55,278 nt of DNA from DASZVN01 sp035547055 (GCA_035547055.1 DASZVN010000013.1:1-55278); one strand, 5' to 3'. Counted from the stretch's first letter, positions 27,124 to 35,409 are shown. Made by a program: numbers and translations. The notes: a model not told the origin generated them from the letters alone.

Positions 27124-27417
27124 ATGGCCGACCACGCAATGCCCGAATATGCCACCGCCACGGGCAACGACTACCCGATGCACGAGCACACCTACGCCAA
27201 CGTGGTGAAGCTCGCGAAGGTCGGCAGCTTCACGGCGATCACCCTCCTGGTAAGCATGGCGGCCGGGCTCGTCGCCGATCATGTCTGGCTGTTCGTGCTC
27301 GGCTTCATCCTGATGGTGGTCTCGCTGATCATCGGCTTGGCTTCCGAGCGCGGACGCGTCGGGCCGCTGGTCGGCACGATCGTGCTGGTGCTGATCCTCT
27401 GGGCGATCGTGAGCTGA
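27124..27417 (+). CDS. aa3-type cytochrome c oxidase subunit IV family protein
   Basis: 97 residues ending in two membrane segments (FTAITLLVSMAAGLVADHVW and FILMVVSLIIGLAS, followed by PLVGTIVLVLILWAIVS). The motif MHEHTYANVVKLAKVGSF is the signature of the bacterial aa3 oxidase subunit IV family, a small non-catalytic subunit. In many alphaproteobacteria this gene sits directly before the transhydrogenase genes, as here (3 bases to pntAA). Confidence 0.88.
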   Translation: MADHAMPEYATATGNDYPMHEHTYANVVKLAKVGSFTAITLLVSMAAGLVADHVWLFVLGFILMVVSLIIGLASERGRVGPLVGTIVLVLILWAIVS

Positions 27418-27420
27418 TCG

Positions 27421-28560
27421 ATGCGCATCGCGGTCGCGGGGGAGACCGACGTCGATGAGCCGCGCGTTGCGGCGACGCCCGAGACTGTCAAGAAGCTGAA
27501 GGCCCAGGGCGCCGAAGTCGTGGTCCAGGCCGGCGCCGGGCGGCGCGCCGGCCTGCCCGACGCCGAGTTTGCCTCAGCCGGCGCCGATATCCGCGAGGGC
27601 GATGCCGCGCTCGCCGGGGCCGACGTGCTCCTCGCGGTCCGCCGCCCGCCGGCAGAGCGGGCGCGGGCGCTGAACCCCGGCGCCCTCGTCGTCGCTCTGA
27701 TGGATCCCTACGGCCACGAGGCGGCGGTGGCCGACCTTGCCGCCACCGGCGTCTCCGCCTTCGCGATGGAGCTCGTGCCGCGCATCACCCGCGCCCAGGT
27801 GATGGACGTGCTGTCGAGCCAGGCCAACCTCGCCGGCTATCGCGCGGTGATCGACGCTGCCGCGGCGTTCGGCCGGGCGCTGCCGATGATGATGACGGCG
27901 GCCGGCACCGTTCCCGCGGCGCGCGTCTTCGTCATGGGCGCCGGCGGCGCCGGCCTCCAGGCCATCGCCACCGCCCGCCGCCTCGGCGCCATCGTCACCG
28001 CGACCGATGTCCGTCCTGCCGCCAAGGAGCAGGTCGAGAGCCTCGGCGCCAAGTTCATCGCGGTCGAGGACGACGAGTTCCGCCAGGCCGAGACCGCCGC
28101 CGGCTATGCCCGCGAGATGTCGGCCGAGTACCAGAAGAAGCAGGCCGAGCTGGTGGCGAGCCACATCGCCCGCCAGGATATCGTGGTGACGACGGCGCTG
28201 ATTCCGGGCCGTCCGGCGCCGCGCCTCGTCAGCCGGGCGATGCTGGACACGATGCGGCCCGGCGCCGTCGTCGTCGACCTTGCAGTCGAGCGCGGCGGCA
28301 ATGTCGAAGGCGTCGTGGCGGGGCAGGCCGCCCAAGTCGGCCCGGTCACCGTGCTCGGCTACGCCAACGTCGCCGGCCGCATCGCGGCTACCGCCTCGGC
28401 GCTCTACGCGAAGAACCTCGCCGCCTTTCTCGAGCCGATGCTCGGCAAGGGCGCGCTCGCGGTCGACTGGGACGACGAGATCGTCAAGGCGACGCTGCTG
28501 ACCCGGGGCGGTGAGGTGGTGCATCCGGCCTTCGCGCCGAAGGGGGAGGGAGGGGCATGA
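27421..28560 (+). CDS. pntAA: NAD(P) transhydrogenase subunit alpha part 1 (NAD-binding domain I)
   Basis: Soluble domain I of the proton-translocating transhydrogenase, 379 residues. DVLSSQANLAGYRAVIDAA (substrate loop) and the NAD motif VFVMGAGGAGLQAIATARRL are present, and RPAAKEQVESLGAKFIAVE is the characteristic mobile-loop preface. It is split from the membrane part (pntAB), as in Rhodospirillum rubrum. It overlaps pntAB by 4 bases. Confidence 0.97.
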   Translation: MRIAVAGETDVDEPRVAATPETVKKLKAQGAEVVVQAGAGRRAGLPDAEFASAGADIREGDAALAGADVLLAVRRPPAERARALNPGALVVALMDPYGHEAAVADLAATGVSAFAMELVPRITRAQVMDVLSSQANLAGYRAVIDAAAAFGRALPMMMTAAGTVPAARVFVMGAGGAGLQAIATARRLGAIVTATDVRPAAKEQVESLGAKFIAVEDDEFRQAETAAGYAREMSAEYQKKQAELVASHIARQDIVVTTALIPGRPAPRLVSRAMLDTMRPGAVVVDLAVERGGNVEGVVAGQAAQVGPVTVLGYANVAGRIAATASALYAKNLAAFLEPMLGKGALAVDWDDEIVKATLLTRGGEVVHPAFAPKGEGGA

Positions 28561-29015
28561 TCCAGCTCGCCCAGGCGACGATGTCGGCGCCCGAGGCGGC
28601 CCAGCGCGCCCGCGAGGCGGCGGACGCCGCCCAGGCCGCCGCCAGCGCCGCCCACGCCTATGCCGACGCGGCCGCCCACGCGCTCGGCGCCGGCGCCCAT
28701 GCCGCGACCGGCGGCGTGATCGATCCCTTCGTCTTCCGCTTCGCGATCTTCGTGCTCGCGATCTTCGTCGGCTACTACGTGGTGTGGGGCGTTACGCCGG
28801 CGCTGCACACGCCGCTGATGTCGATCACCAACGCCATCTCCTCGGTGATCGTCGTCGGCGCGCTGCTCGCCGTCGGCGTCGACGTGACCGTCTCGGCCGG
28901 CGCGGGATGGTCGCGCTGGTTCGGCTTCTCCGCGGTGATCCTCGCCTCGATCAACATCTTCGGCGGCTTCCTCGTCACCCAGCGCATGCTCGGCATGTAC
29001 CGGAAGAAGGGCTGA
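28557..29015 (+). CDS. pntAB: NAD(P) transhydrogenase subunit alpha part 2 (membrane)
   Basis: 152 residues. An Ala-rich N-terminal helix (APEAAQRAREAADAAQAAAS) is longer than usual; then membrane segments FRFAIFVLAIFVGYYVVWGV, the conserved TPALHTPLMSITNAISS, and a C-terminal INIFGGFLVTQRMLGMYRKK. This part of domain II anchors pntAA to PntB. Start ATG overlaps the pntAA stop. Confidence 0.96.
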   Translation: MIQLAQATMSAPEAAQRAREAADAAQAAASAAHAYADAAAHALGAGAHAATGGVIDPFVFRFAIFVLAIFVGYYVVWGVTPALHTPLMSITNAISSVIVVGALLAVGVDVTVSAGAGWSRWFGFSAVILASINIFGGFLVTQRMLGMYRKKG

Positions 29016-29020
29016 GCGGC

Positions 29021-30412
29021 GTGGCCGACCTCACGCAACTCCTGTACCTCCTCGCGGGGGTGCTGTTCATCCTGGCGCTGCGCGGGCTCTCCAGCCCGGA
29101 GACGGCGCGGCGGGGCAACCTCCTCGGCATGGCCGGCATGGCTATCGCCGTGGCGACGACGCTGGCCGTGTCGGGCCCGGCGCAATGGACGGGCTGGGTG
29201 CTGGTGGCGGTCGGCGTCGCCATCGGCGGCTCGATCGGCGCGGTGATCGCGCGCCGCATCGCGATGACGGCCATGCCGCAGCTCGTCGCTGCCTTCCACA
29301 GCCTGGTCGGCCTCGCGGCCGTGGTCGTGGCGGCCGGCGCGCTCTACGCGCCGCAGGCGTTCGGCATCGGCGTGCCCGGCGCGATCTACGGCGACAGCCT
29401 GATCGAGATGTCGATCGGCGTCGCCATCGGCGCCATCACCTTCACCGGCTCGATCATCGCCTTCCTCAAGCTCGACGGACGGATGAGCGGGCGGCCGATC
29501 ATCCTGCCGATGCGCCATGCGGTGAACGCCGGCCTCGCCGCGCTCCTGGTCGTCCTGATCATCCTGTTCGTCGTCACTGCCGCGCACGCACTGTTCTGGC
29601 TGATCGTGCTGGTGGCGCTGGTCCTCGGCTTCCTCATCATCATCCCGATCGGCGGCGCCGACATGCCGGTCGTGGTGTCGATGCTGAACTCCTATTCCGG
29701 CTGGGCGGCGGCCGGCATCGGCTTCACCCTCGGCAATCTCGCGCTGATCATCACCGGCGCCCTGGTGGGCTCCTCCGGCGCGATCCTGAGCTACATCATG
29801 TGCCGCGGGATGAACCGCTCCTTCATCTCGGTCATCCTCGGCGGCTTCGGCGGCGAGACCGCGGCCGCAGGCGGCGCGGTCGAGACCCGGCCGGTCAAGC
29901 GCGGCTCGGCGGACGATGCCGCCTTCATCATGAAGAACGCCGGCAAGGTCATCATCGTGCCGGGCTATGGCATGGCGGTGGCGCAGGCCCAGCACGCGCT
30001 CCGCGAGATGGCCGACCGCCTCAAGGCCGAGGGGGTCGAGGTCAAGTACGCGATCCATCCGGTCGCGGGCCGCATGCCGGGCCACATGAACGTGCTCCTG
30101 GCCGAGGCCAACGTGCCCTATGACGAGGTGTTCGAGCTCGAGGACATCAATGCCGAGTTCGCCCAGGCCGACGTCGCCTTCGTCATCGGCGCGAACGACG
30201 TGACCAACCCGGCCGCCAAGACCGACAAGTCCTCGCCGATCTACGGCATGCCGATCCTCGACGTGGAGAAGGCACGCACGGTGCTGTTCGTGAAGCGCGG
30301 CATGGGCTCGGGCTACGCCGGCGTCGAGAACGAGCTGTTCTTCCGCGACAACACGATGATGTTGTTCGGCGACGCCAAGAAGATGGTCGAGGAGATTTTG
30401 AAGTCGCTCTAG
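29021..30412 (+). CDS. pntB: NAD(P) transhydrogenase subunit beta
   Basis: 463 residues: about nine membrane segments carrying half of the proton path, then the NADP-binding domain III. LDGRMSGRPIILPMRHAVNA is in domain II; domain III shows IIVPGYGMAVAQAQHALREM, YAIHPVAGRMPGHMNVLLAE, VIGANDVTNPAAKTDKSSPI and VKRGMGSGYAGVENELFF. GTG at 29021 (VADLTQLLYLLAGVLFIL) is taken as start. The enzyme makes NADPH at the expense of the proton gradient, so it belongs with the upstream ATP synthase and oxidase genes only thematically. Confidence 0.97.
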   Translation: MADLTQLLYLLAGVLFILALRGLSSPETARRGNLLGMAGMAIAVATTLAVSGPAQWTGWVLVAVGVAIGGSIGAVIARRIAMTAMPQLVAAFHSLVGLAAVVVAAGALYAPQAFGIGVPGAIYGDSLIEMSIGVAIGAITFTGSIIAFLKLDGRMSGRPIILPMRHAVNAGLAALLVVLIILFVVTAAHALFWLIVLVALVLGFLIIIPIGGADMPVVVSMLNSYSGWAAAGIGFTLGNLALIITGALVGSSGAILSYIMCRGMNRSFISVILGGFGGETAAAGGAVETRPVKRGSADDAAFIMKNAGKVIIVPGYGMAVAQAQHALREMADRLKAEGVEVKYAIHPVAGRMPGHMNVLLAEANVPYDEVFELEDINAEFAQADVAFVIGANDVTNPAAKTDKSSPIYGMPILDVEKARTVLFVKRGMGSGYAGVENELFFRDNTMMLFGDAKKMVEEILKSL

Positions 30413-30632
30413 GTGCCAGCCGGTATTGGAAGGCTGGAGTGACTTCTGTCGCCTGATCGAGGCCACGGCGGGTGTGGGGCGTTATGTGGCCTGTCCGTGC
30501 CGCCGGGGAGGCCGCGGCCGGCGTGCGGGACCCGGATGGGCCACGTCAACGTGTTCGTCCGGTCGATCCCGGGCGTTGCCACGCCCCAGCCCGGTTTGCG
30601 ACAGTCGCCGCGGGGCCATTGGGGCGGGGACC

Positions 30633-31360
30633 ATGGAGGCCGCGACCGTCTCGTTCGATTTCATCGCGGCGTTCCGCCGTGCCCGCTCTGCGGCGCAGGT
30701 GTTGACGCAGCTGGAGCGCGCCGGCAGCGCGTTCGACTTCGATCATGTCTGCATGAGCGGCGTGTCCAGCACCGTACCGCCGTGGGCGCCGCCCGGCTTC
30801 GTCCACCGGTGGCCGGCCGGTTGGTATCGTCGCTATCTCGACCGGGGCTACCTTCGCCGGGATCCGATCGCCCGCGCGGTGCTCACGACGACGCGCCCAT
30901 TCGCGTGGGACGAGATCGAGGTGCCGCCGGAGGATGTCGCGGCTGCCGAGTTCATGGCGGACGCAGCAAGCTTCGGCCTGGCGGCGGGCTTTTGCGTACC
31001 GATCTACCAGGTCGGGCGCGTCACCGCCGTCTCCTTCGGCGGGAAGCGGCGCGCCGGGCTAACGGAGGACGATCGTGGCGCCCTCCAGTTGATCGCCCTG
31101 TTCGCACTGCCCGGGCATGCGAACTGCAGCGTGGCGACGCCTACCCTGAAATGTCGACGCCGCAACTGCGCCTCACCCGTCGCGAGACGGAAATCCTGCA
31201 ATGGTCTTCCGAGGGAATGAACACGCGCGAGATCGCGAGGATCCTGGCCATTTCCCAAGAGACGGTCGAGAAGCACGTCCATAACATTTGCGAGCGTCTC
31301 GGGACGACCAACCGCACCCACGCCGTCGCGACCGCCCTGCGAAACCGGCTCATCAGCTAA
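30633..31360 (+). pseudogene. LuxR-type quorum-sensing regulator, split by an apparent one-base frameshift
   Basis: The autoinducer-binding domain and the DNA-binding domain lie in different frames. Frame 1 (from ATG 30633) gives the binding domain with the family's invariant positions: Trp64, Tyr68, Asp77-Pro78, Trp92 and Gly115 (GWYRRYLDRGYLRRDPIA and FAWDEIEV). It remains in register to ALFA near 31106. The LuxR helix-turn-helix RLTRRETEILQWSSEGMNTR with ILAISQETVEKHVHNICERL follows one frame back and ends at TAA 31358-31360. Adding one base near 31104-31110 restores a 242-residue protein of normal length. As read, frame 1 stops at 31220 without the HTH. A real inactivation, phase variation or sequencing error cannot be told apart here. 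GGGGCGGGGA precedes the start. Confidence 0.85.
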
Positions 31361-31443
31361 AATACCGCTTTTCCGGAATGGTCGATCCGCGCCACATCGG
31401 CTGAGTTTCCTCCACGACGCTTCGGTCCCGGAGGAAGCCCTGG

Positions 31444-32073
31444 ATGCTGGATGTCATCACCGGCGTTTCGCCCGGCCGTGCCCCGCCACGGCTCGTCGAC
31501 GCATTCCGGCTGCGCCACCGCATTTTCGTCGAGGAGAGGAGGTGGCGCGGCCTCGGAGGCGCGGATGGCCTGGAGATCGACGAGTTCGACGGCCCGGGCG
31601 CGGTCTACTTCATCGCGCACCACGGGGGTGAGGTTGTCGGCCACCTTCGGTTGCTGCCGACGACCGCGCCGCACCTCCTGTCCGAGGTCCACCCTTTCCT
31701 GGCTCGCCGCCGCTACGCGACCGGACCTCATGTCTGGGAAGCCAGCCGCCATGCGGTCGACCGCCCCTACCGCGGGGTCGACGCCGCCTTCCCGCTCGCA
31801 ACGGAGCTGACCGTCGGCGCGTTGGAATGGAGCCTCGCCCACGGCATTTCGGAGTGGATCGTCGAATTGGACGCCGGCTGCCTGTCGCGGCTGCTGGGTC
31901 TCGGCTATCACATTACGCCTCTCGGGCTGCCCGTCGCGATCGACGACCGCCAGGTCATCGCCGTGCACATCGCTTGCGACGAGAGCGTCATCGCGCGGGC
32001 CGGCGCATGGCGCGTGGCCCCGGCGCCGGCATCCCCGCCGGAACGCCTGCAGTTTGCTTCCGCGGCGCGATAG
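31444..32073 (+). CDS. LuxI-type acyl-homoserine-lactone synthase
   Basis: Makes an N-acyl-homoserine lactone from S-adenosylmethionine and acyl-ACP (or acyl-CoA), releasing methylthioadenosine. The 209 residues carry every signature position of the family at close to canonical numbering: Arg24, Phe28 and Trp34 (RHRIFVEERRW), Asp46 and Asp49 (EIDEFDG), Arg69 (GHLRLLPT), Phe85, Glu99 and Arg102 (WEASRHAV). The frame is intact although the preceding LuxR gene is broken. GGAGGA lies 8 bases before ATG 31444. A TTCCGGAA palindrome 66 bases upstream could belong to a lux-type box. Acyl chain cannot be predicted. Confidence 0.93.
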   Translation: MLDVITGVSPGRAPPRLVDAFRLRHRIFVEERRWRGLGGADGLEIDEFDGPGAVYFIAHHGGEVVGHLRLLPTTAPHLLSEVHPFLARRRYATGPHVWEASRHAVDRPYRGVDAAFPLATELTVGALEWSLAHGISEWIVELDAGCLSRLLGLGYHITPLGLPVAIDDRQVIAVHIACDESVIARAGAWRVAPAPASPPERLQFASAAR

Positions 32074-32086
32074 GACGGAACACACC

Positions 32087-32275
32087 ATGGACAGCAGGCG
32101 CTACGCGGCATTGCTCTTCCTCATGCAATATCTCGCCGAAGAACTGCGTGAGCTCGAAGAGAAGGACGCGCTCGTCTACGCCGCCGCCGCCATCGCCATC
32201 GTGAAGCGGCACGCTCAATTCGAATGGCCCGAGCCCGAGCCGTCCAGCGACAAAATCCCGCGCTATCTGAACTGA
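32087..32275 (+). CDS. Small hypothetical protein following luxI
   Basis: 62 residues, helical and acidic: MDSRRYAALLFLMQYLAEEL then RELEEKDALVYAAAAIAIVK and a C-terminal EPEPSSDKIPRYLN. Not recognised. It begins 13 bases after the luxI stop with AGGACGGA as ribosome site, so it is probably co-transcribed with luxI. The amphipathic helix pair would allow a protein-binding role, but no function can be assigned. Confidence 0.65.
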   Translation: MDSRRYAALLFLMQYLAEELRELEEKDALVYAAAAIAIVKRHAQFEWPEPEPSSDKIPRYLN

Positions 32276-32370
32276 GCCCTGGGCATGTCCGGACATCGCA
32301 GCGGCGGAAGTCGGCGTCTTGCGGCCTTTGCCCCCGGCGCAAGCGCCTCGCCCGACGCACGGGGGACGCC

Positions 32371-32808
32371 GTGACCAGCGCGATCGATGCCCTGGTGGGG
32401 GCTCGGATCAGGTGGCTGCGCTGCCGCCGCGGCACCACCGTCGCGGAGCTCGCGGCGAGCGCCGCGGTCGCACCGGAGCGGATGGCCCGCTTCGAAAGCG
32501 GTGTCGAGCATGTTCCGATCGATGTCCTGCAAGTCATCGCGACGGCCCTGGGGGTCGACGTCGAGGACCTGTTCGCGCAGTCCGACGGGCTGCCGGTGGA
32601 GCAGGGCGACGATGCCGGTCTTCTCGAGCTCCGCCCGCCGGACGCCGCCGTCGATCCCCTGGATCTCGCACGCCGCCATCTGGAAGCCGCGCTGGCGCTG
32701 TTGAGCGTCGCCGAGGAGGCGGCGGCCGCCAGCAGCGCCGCAAAGGCCCTCGACGACGTGCTGCAAGCCGAGGCCCGCCGGCGCCGCAGCGGATCGCTGA
32801 AAGACTGA
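32371..32808 (+). CDS. XRE family helix-turn-helix protein
   Basis: About 145 residues. The N-terminal DNA-binding domain (about 3-65) has IDALVGARIRWLRCRRGTTV then AELAASAAVAPERMARFESG and VIATALGVDVEDLFAQ, a good Cro/C1-type HTH. The C-terminal part is a helical, Ala/Glu-rich segment (ARRHLEAALALLSVAEEAAA). The GTG at 32371 follows GGGGGA and is preferred to upstream ATGs, since residues before it do not look like coding. It lies 95 bases downstream of the small ORF after luxI and in the same direction, so it may be part of the quorum-sensing unit. Confidence 0.75.
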   Translation: MTSAIDALVGARIRWLRCRRGTTVAELAASAAVAPERMARFESGVEHVPIDVLQVIATALGVDVEDLFAQSDGLPVEQGDDAGLLELRPPDAAVDPLDLARRHLEAALALLSVAEEAAAASSAAKALDDVLQAEARRRRSGSLKD

Positions 32809-32873
32809 AGCCGCCTCTCTTGATGGCGCCCGGCCAAGCGCGGGAGCACGCGATCCTTGTCCCGCCACGAAAC

Positions 32874-32903
32874 AGGGGCTTAGCCGTCACCAGCTAAGCC
32901 CCT
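32874..32903 (-). terminator. Hairpin terminator downstream of tRNA-Asn
   Basis: An 11-base perfect inverted repeat: AGGGGCTTAGC (32874-32884), 8-base loop, GCTAAGCCCCT (32893-32903). On the minus strand it follows the tRNA by 8 bases and is followed by TGTTTCG, a short T-containing tail. On the plus strand it could also end the XRE transcript. Confidence 0.7.
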
Positions 32904-32911
32904 GATCGAAT

Positions 32912-32987
32912 TGGCTCCCCGGGCCGGACTCGAACCAGCGACCCAGCGGTTAACAGCCGCTTGCTCTACCGACTGAGCTACCGGGGA
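32912..32987 (-). tRNA. tRNA-Asn (anticodon GTT)
   Basis: 76 bases with an encoded 3' CCA. The acceptor arm TCCCCGG pairs with CCGGGGA; the D arm is GCTC-AGTCGGTA-GAGC; the anticodon loop is CTGTTAA with GTT; the T arm contains GGTTCGAGTCC. Reads AAC and AAU. Confidence 0.97.
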
Positions 32988-33143
32988 CCGCGGCGCTCGA
33001 CGCGCCGACGCGCCGCTATAGCAATCCCGCTCGCCCGTGCCAACCCGCTGCCGCCATGCCGCCGCCGCGATCCATGGATATGGTGCCGGCGCTGCCCATA
33101 TTCAGGGTGGAACGAGCCGGATGGCCCGGCCCGCGGAGAGATC

Positions 33144-33395
33144 ATGCAGCCGTCGCTCAGGTTCGGAAGCCGCCGCATCCCGCTGCCCAGGGCGCGCTGG
33201 CTGCGCATTACGCTCGGCGTGGTTCTCGTCATTCTCGGCTGCTTCGGCTTCCTGCCGGTCCTCGGCTTCTGGATGATCCCGGTCGGCCTCCTGGTGCTGT
33301 CGCAGGACATCGCGGCGGTGCGCCGCTTCCGCCGCCGGGCCGAGGTGCGGTGGGCGCGCTGGCGGGCCAGCCGGCGGCGGGCGAACCAGGCCTGA
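33144..33395 (+). CDS. Small membrane protein (PGPGW-like)
   Basis: 83 residues. A basic N-terminus is followed by two hydrophobic segments, LRITLGVVLVILGCFGFLPV and FWMIPVGLLVLSQDIAAV, then an Arg-rich tail (RRFRRRAEVRWARWRASRRR). The GFLPVLGFWMIPVGLLVLS hairpin resembles the PGPGW transmembrane family found in alphaproteobacteria. Function unknown. GGAGAG is just upstream of ATG 33144. Convergent with mtnN. Confidence 0.65.
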   Translation: MQPSLRFGSRRIPLPRARWLRITLGVVLVILGCFGFLPVLGFWMIPVGLLVLSQDIAAVRRFRRRAEVRWARWRASRRRANQA

Positions 33396-33407
33396 GGCCG
33401 CCGCCGG

Positions 33408-34178
33408 TCACGCCGCCTCGAGCAGCCGCCGCACGATTCCGTAGGTGTAGAAGCTCGCGACCTCCCGCAGGAAGGCGGGAAAGTCGATATGGGCCTTGTC
33501 GTCGGCGCTGTCGGAGACGATCCGCAGGACGCCGCACGGGATGCCATATTCGTGGCAGACCTGGGCGACGGCGGCGCCCTCCATCTCCGCCGCGAGCGCC
33601 TCCGGCAGATCGGCGCGGAGCGCCGCCGCCGCGGCCGCGCCGGCGATGAAGCGGTCGCCGCTCACCACGAGGCCGCGATGGAGCGCCGGCCGGTCGAGGC
33701 CGAACGTCGCGCGGGTGCCGGCCGGGAGCTCCGCGAGGTCGTGCGTGAGGAAGGCCGCGGCCGCGTCGGCCAGCGCCCCGCTCAGCGCCGGATCGGCCGG
33801 AAAGCGCGCCAGGCCGAGCAAGGGCACCTCGTAGCGCGGAAACAGCGGGGTCGCGTCGAGATCGTGCTGGACCAGATGGTCCGCCACCACCACGTCGCCG
33901 ACGCGGACGCCGTCGCCGAGGCCGCCGGCGACGCCGGTGAACACCACCCGCTCGACTCCGAAGCGGTGGATCAGGGCCGTCACGGTCGTCGCCGCTGCGA
34001 CCTTGCCGATCCGGGCCAGCGTGACCACGCATGGCCGGCCCCAGAGGTGCCCGACATGATAGTCGCGGCGTCCGAGGTGGACCCGTTCGGCGCCGTCGCC
34101 TGCCGCCATGGCGGCGACCAGCGCTTCGCATTCGGGCATGAGCGCGGCGATGATGGCGAGCGGGGCAGGGGAGGTCAT
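33408..34178 (-). CDS. mtnN: 5'-methylthioadenosine/S-adenosylhomocysteine nucleosidase
   Basis: Cleaves adenine from MTA and SAH. The 256 residues open LAIIAALMPECEAL (general acid Glu16), carry FTGVAGGLGDGVRVGDVVVA, and place the two catalytic residues in AAEMEGAAVAQVC (Glu) and IVSDSADDKAHID (Asp). The protein is about 25 residues longer than the Escherichia enzyme, with the extra length in the middle. It sits 1.3 kb from luxI; MTA is the by-product of LuxI chemistry, so its activity here may support AHL synthesis, as well as polyamine and SAM recycling. Confidence 0.9.
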   Translation of the reverse strand: MTSPAPLAIIAALMPECEALVAAMAAGDGAERVHLGRRDYHVGHLWGRPCVVTLARIGKVAAATTVTALIHRFGVERVVFTGVAGGLGDGVRVGDVVVADHLVQHDLDATPLFPRYEVPLLGLARFPADPALSGALADAAAAFLTHDLAELPAGTRATFGLDRPALHRGLVVSGDRFIAGAAAAAALRADLPEALAAEMEGAAVAQVCHEYGIPCGVLRIVSDSADDKAHIDFPAFLREVASFYTYGIVRRLLEAA

Positions 34179-34361
34179 GATGGCGGTCGGGCGGTCCGAA
34201 AACCATCATGAAGCGGCCGGCGCGTCGCCGCAAAGGGGCCATCGCCGCCGTCGACAGTCGGCGGTTGAGGGGCATGGGACAGCCTCGGAAGGGCGTACGG
34301 GCGCCATTTGTGGCCGCCGCATTTGTCCGAGCCTGCAACCGGCTATCCAAGGGAACCAGTC

Positions 34362-35345
34362 ATGGCCACGATCGACGTAGCAGATCACTTTCCCTTCGCG
34401 CTCAGCGAGCTCGACCTGCATCGGCTTCAGTTCGCCCGCTTCTATACCGAGACCAGCGACCGCTATGTCGCCCATTTCGGGCATGGCGACGCCGAAATCT
34501 TCCAGGGCGACGACCTCGCCTACGACAAGGACGGCAACCTCACCGGCGGCACCATCACCTCGATCCAGATCCAGCACCACGGCGACATCGACGCGACCAT
34601 GAACGGTCTCGCCATCTCCGCGGTCGCGCTGCAAGACGCGTCCGAGACCTTCCGCTTCTCCGACGACCGCCAGCTCTTCGCCACGGCATTTCATGGCGAC
34701 GACACCCTGAACGGAGGCAGTGCCGGCGACCTGCTGCAAGGGTTCGCCGGCAACGACACCCTGGCGGGCCATGGTGGCGCCGACCTTCTCGAAGGCGGCA
34801 ACGGCAAGGACACGCTCGCCGGCGGCACGGGCGACGATCTCCTGATCGGCGGCAACGGCAGGGACACCCTCTCCGGCGGCAACGACGCGGATCATCTGTT
34901 CGGCGGCGCCGGGGCGGACATGCTGGACGGCGGCAGGGGCAACGACCATCTCTCCGGCGGCAGCGGCAACGACGTGCTCGACGGCGGCCTCGGCGACAAC
35001 GTCCTTCACGGGGGCTCGGGCGCCGACACGTTCGTCTTCGACATCGGCGTGGGCGCTGCGAGCGACAATCTCATCCCCGATTTTTCGCTGCGCCAGGGCG
35101 ACATGCTGGAGTTGAAGACCGGCGCCGGCGTCGCGCCGCTCCCGACCGTGGCCGGCGGCACGCTCGACCCGACGGCATTCCACATCGGCGCCCACGCCAC
35201 CGATGCCGACCAGCGAGTGATCTACAACGCCCATACCGGGTCGCTGTCGTTCGACGGCGACGGCTCGGGCAGCGAGGCGGCGATCCAGATCGGCATGCTC
35301 GACAGCCACCTCCACCTCACGGCGGCCGATTTCCTGGTCGCCTGA
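34362..35345 (+). CDS. RTX-type calcium-binding protein, probably secreted by a type I system
   Basis: 327 residues. After a 100-residue N-terminal domain with no recognised fold, residues about 111-220 hold around twelve nonapeptide repeats of the GGxGxDxLx type (GGNGKDTLAGGTGDDLLIGG is one stretch), forming a calcium-bound beta roll. The C-terminal 100 residues (TFVFDIGVGAASDNLIPDF) match the hemolysin/alkaline-protease tail that acts as an uncleaved type I secretion signal. There is no N-terminal signal peptide and no visible catalytic domain. No ABC/MFP exporter genes are adjacent; a TolC homologue lies 2.3 kb downstream. AAGGGA precedes the ATG. Confidence 0.85.
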   Translation: MATIDVADHFPFALSELDLHRLQFARFYTETSDRYVAHFGHGDAEIFQGDDLAYDKDGNLTGGTITSIQIQHHGDIDATMNGLAISAVALQDASETFRFSDDRQLFATAFHGDDTLNGGSAGDLLQGFAGNDTLAGHGGADLLEGGNGKDTLAGGTGDDLLIGGNGRDTLSGGNDADHLFGGAGADMLDGGRGNDHLSGGSGNDVLDGGLGDNVLHGGSGADTFVFDIGVGAASDNLIPDFSLRQGDMLELKTGAGVAPLPTVAGGTLDPTAFHIGAHATDADQRVIYNAHTGSLSFDGDGSGSEAAIQIGMLDSHLHLTAADFLVA

Positions 35346-35373
35346 GGCGCCGCCGAGAGCCCGCGCGAATCGG

Positions 35374-35409
35374 GAACAGCGGCCGAGGGGCTTCCCTCGG
35401 CCGCTGTTC
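35374..35409. terminator. Strong bidirectional hairpin between RTX and hydrolase genes
   Basis: A 16-base perfect inverted repeat: GAACAGCGGCCGAGGG (35374-35389), loop GCTT, CCCTCGGCCGCTGTTC (35394-35409). It overlaps the stop codon of the leftward hydrolase gene and sits 28 bases after the RTX stop. No clear T-run, but stem quality and position between convergent genes favour a terminator. Confidence 0.75.
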
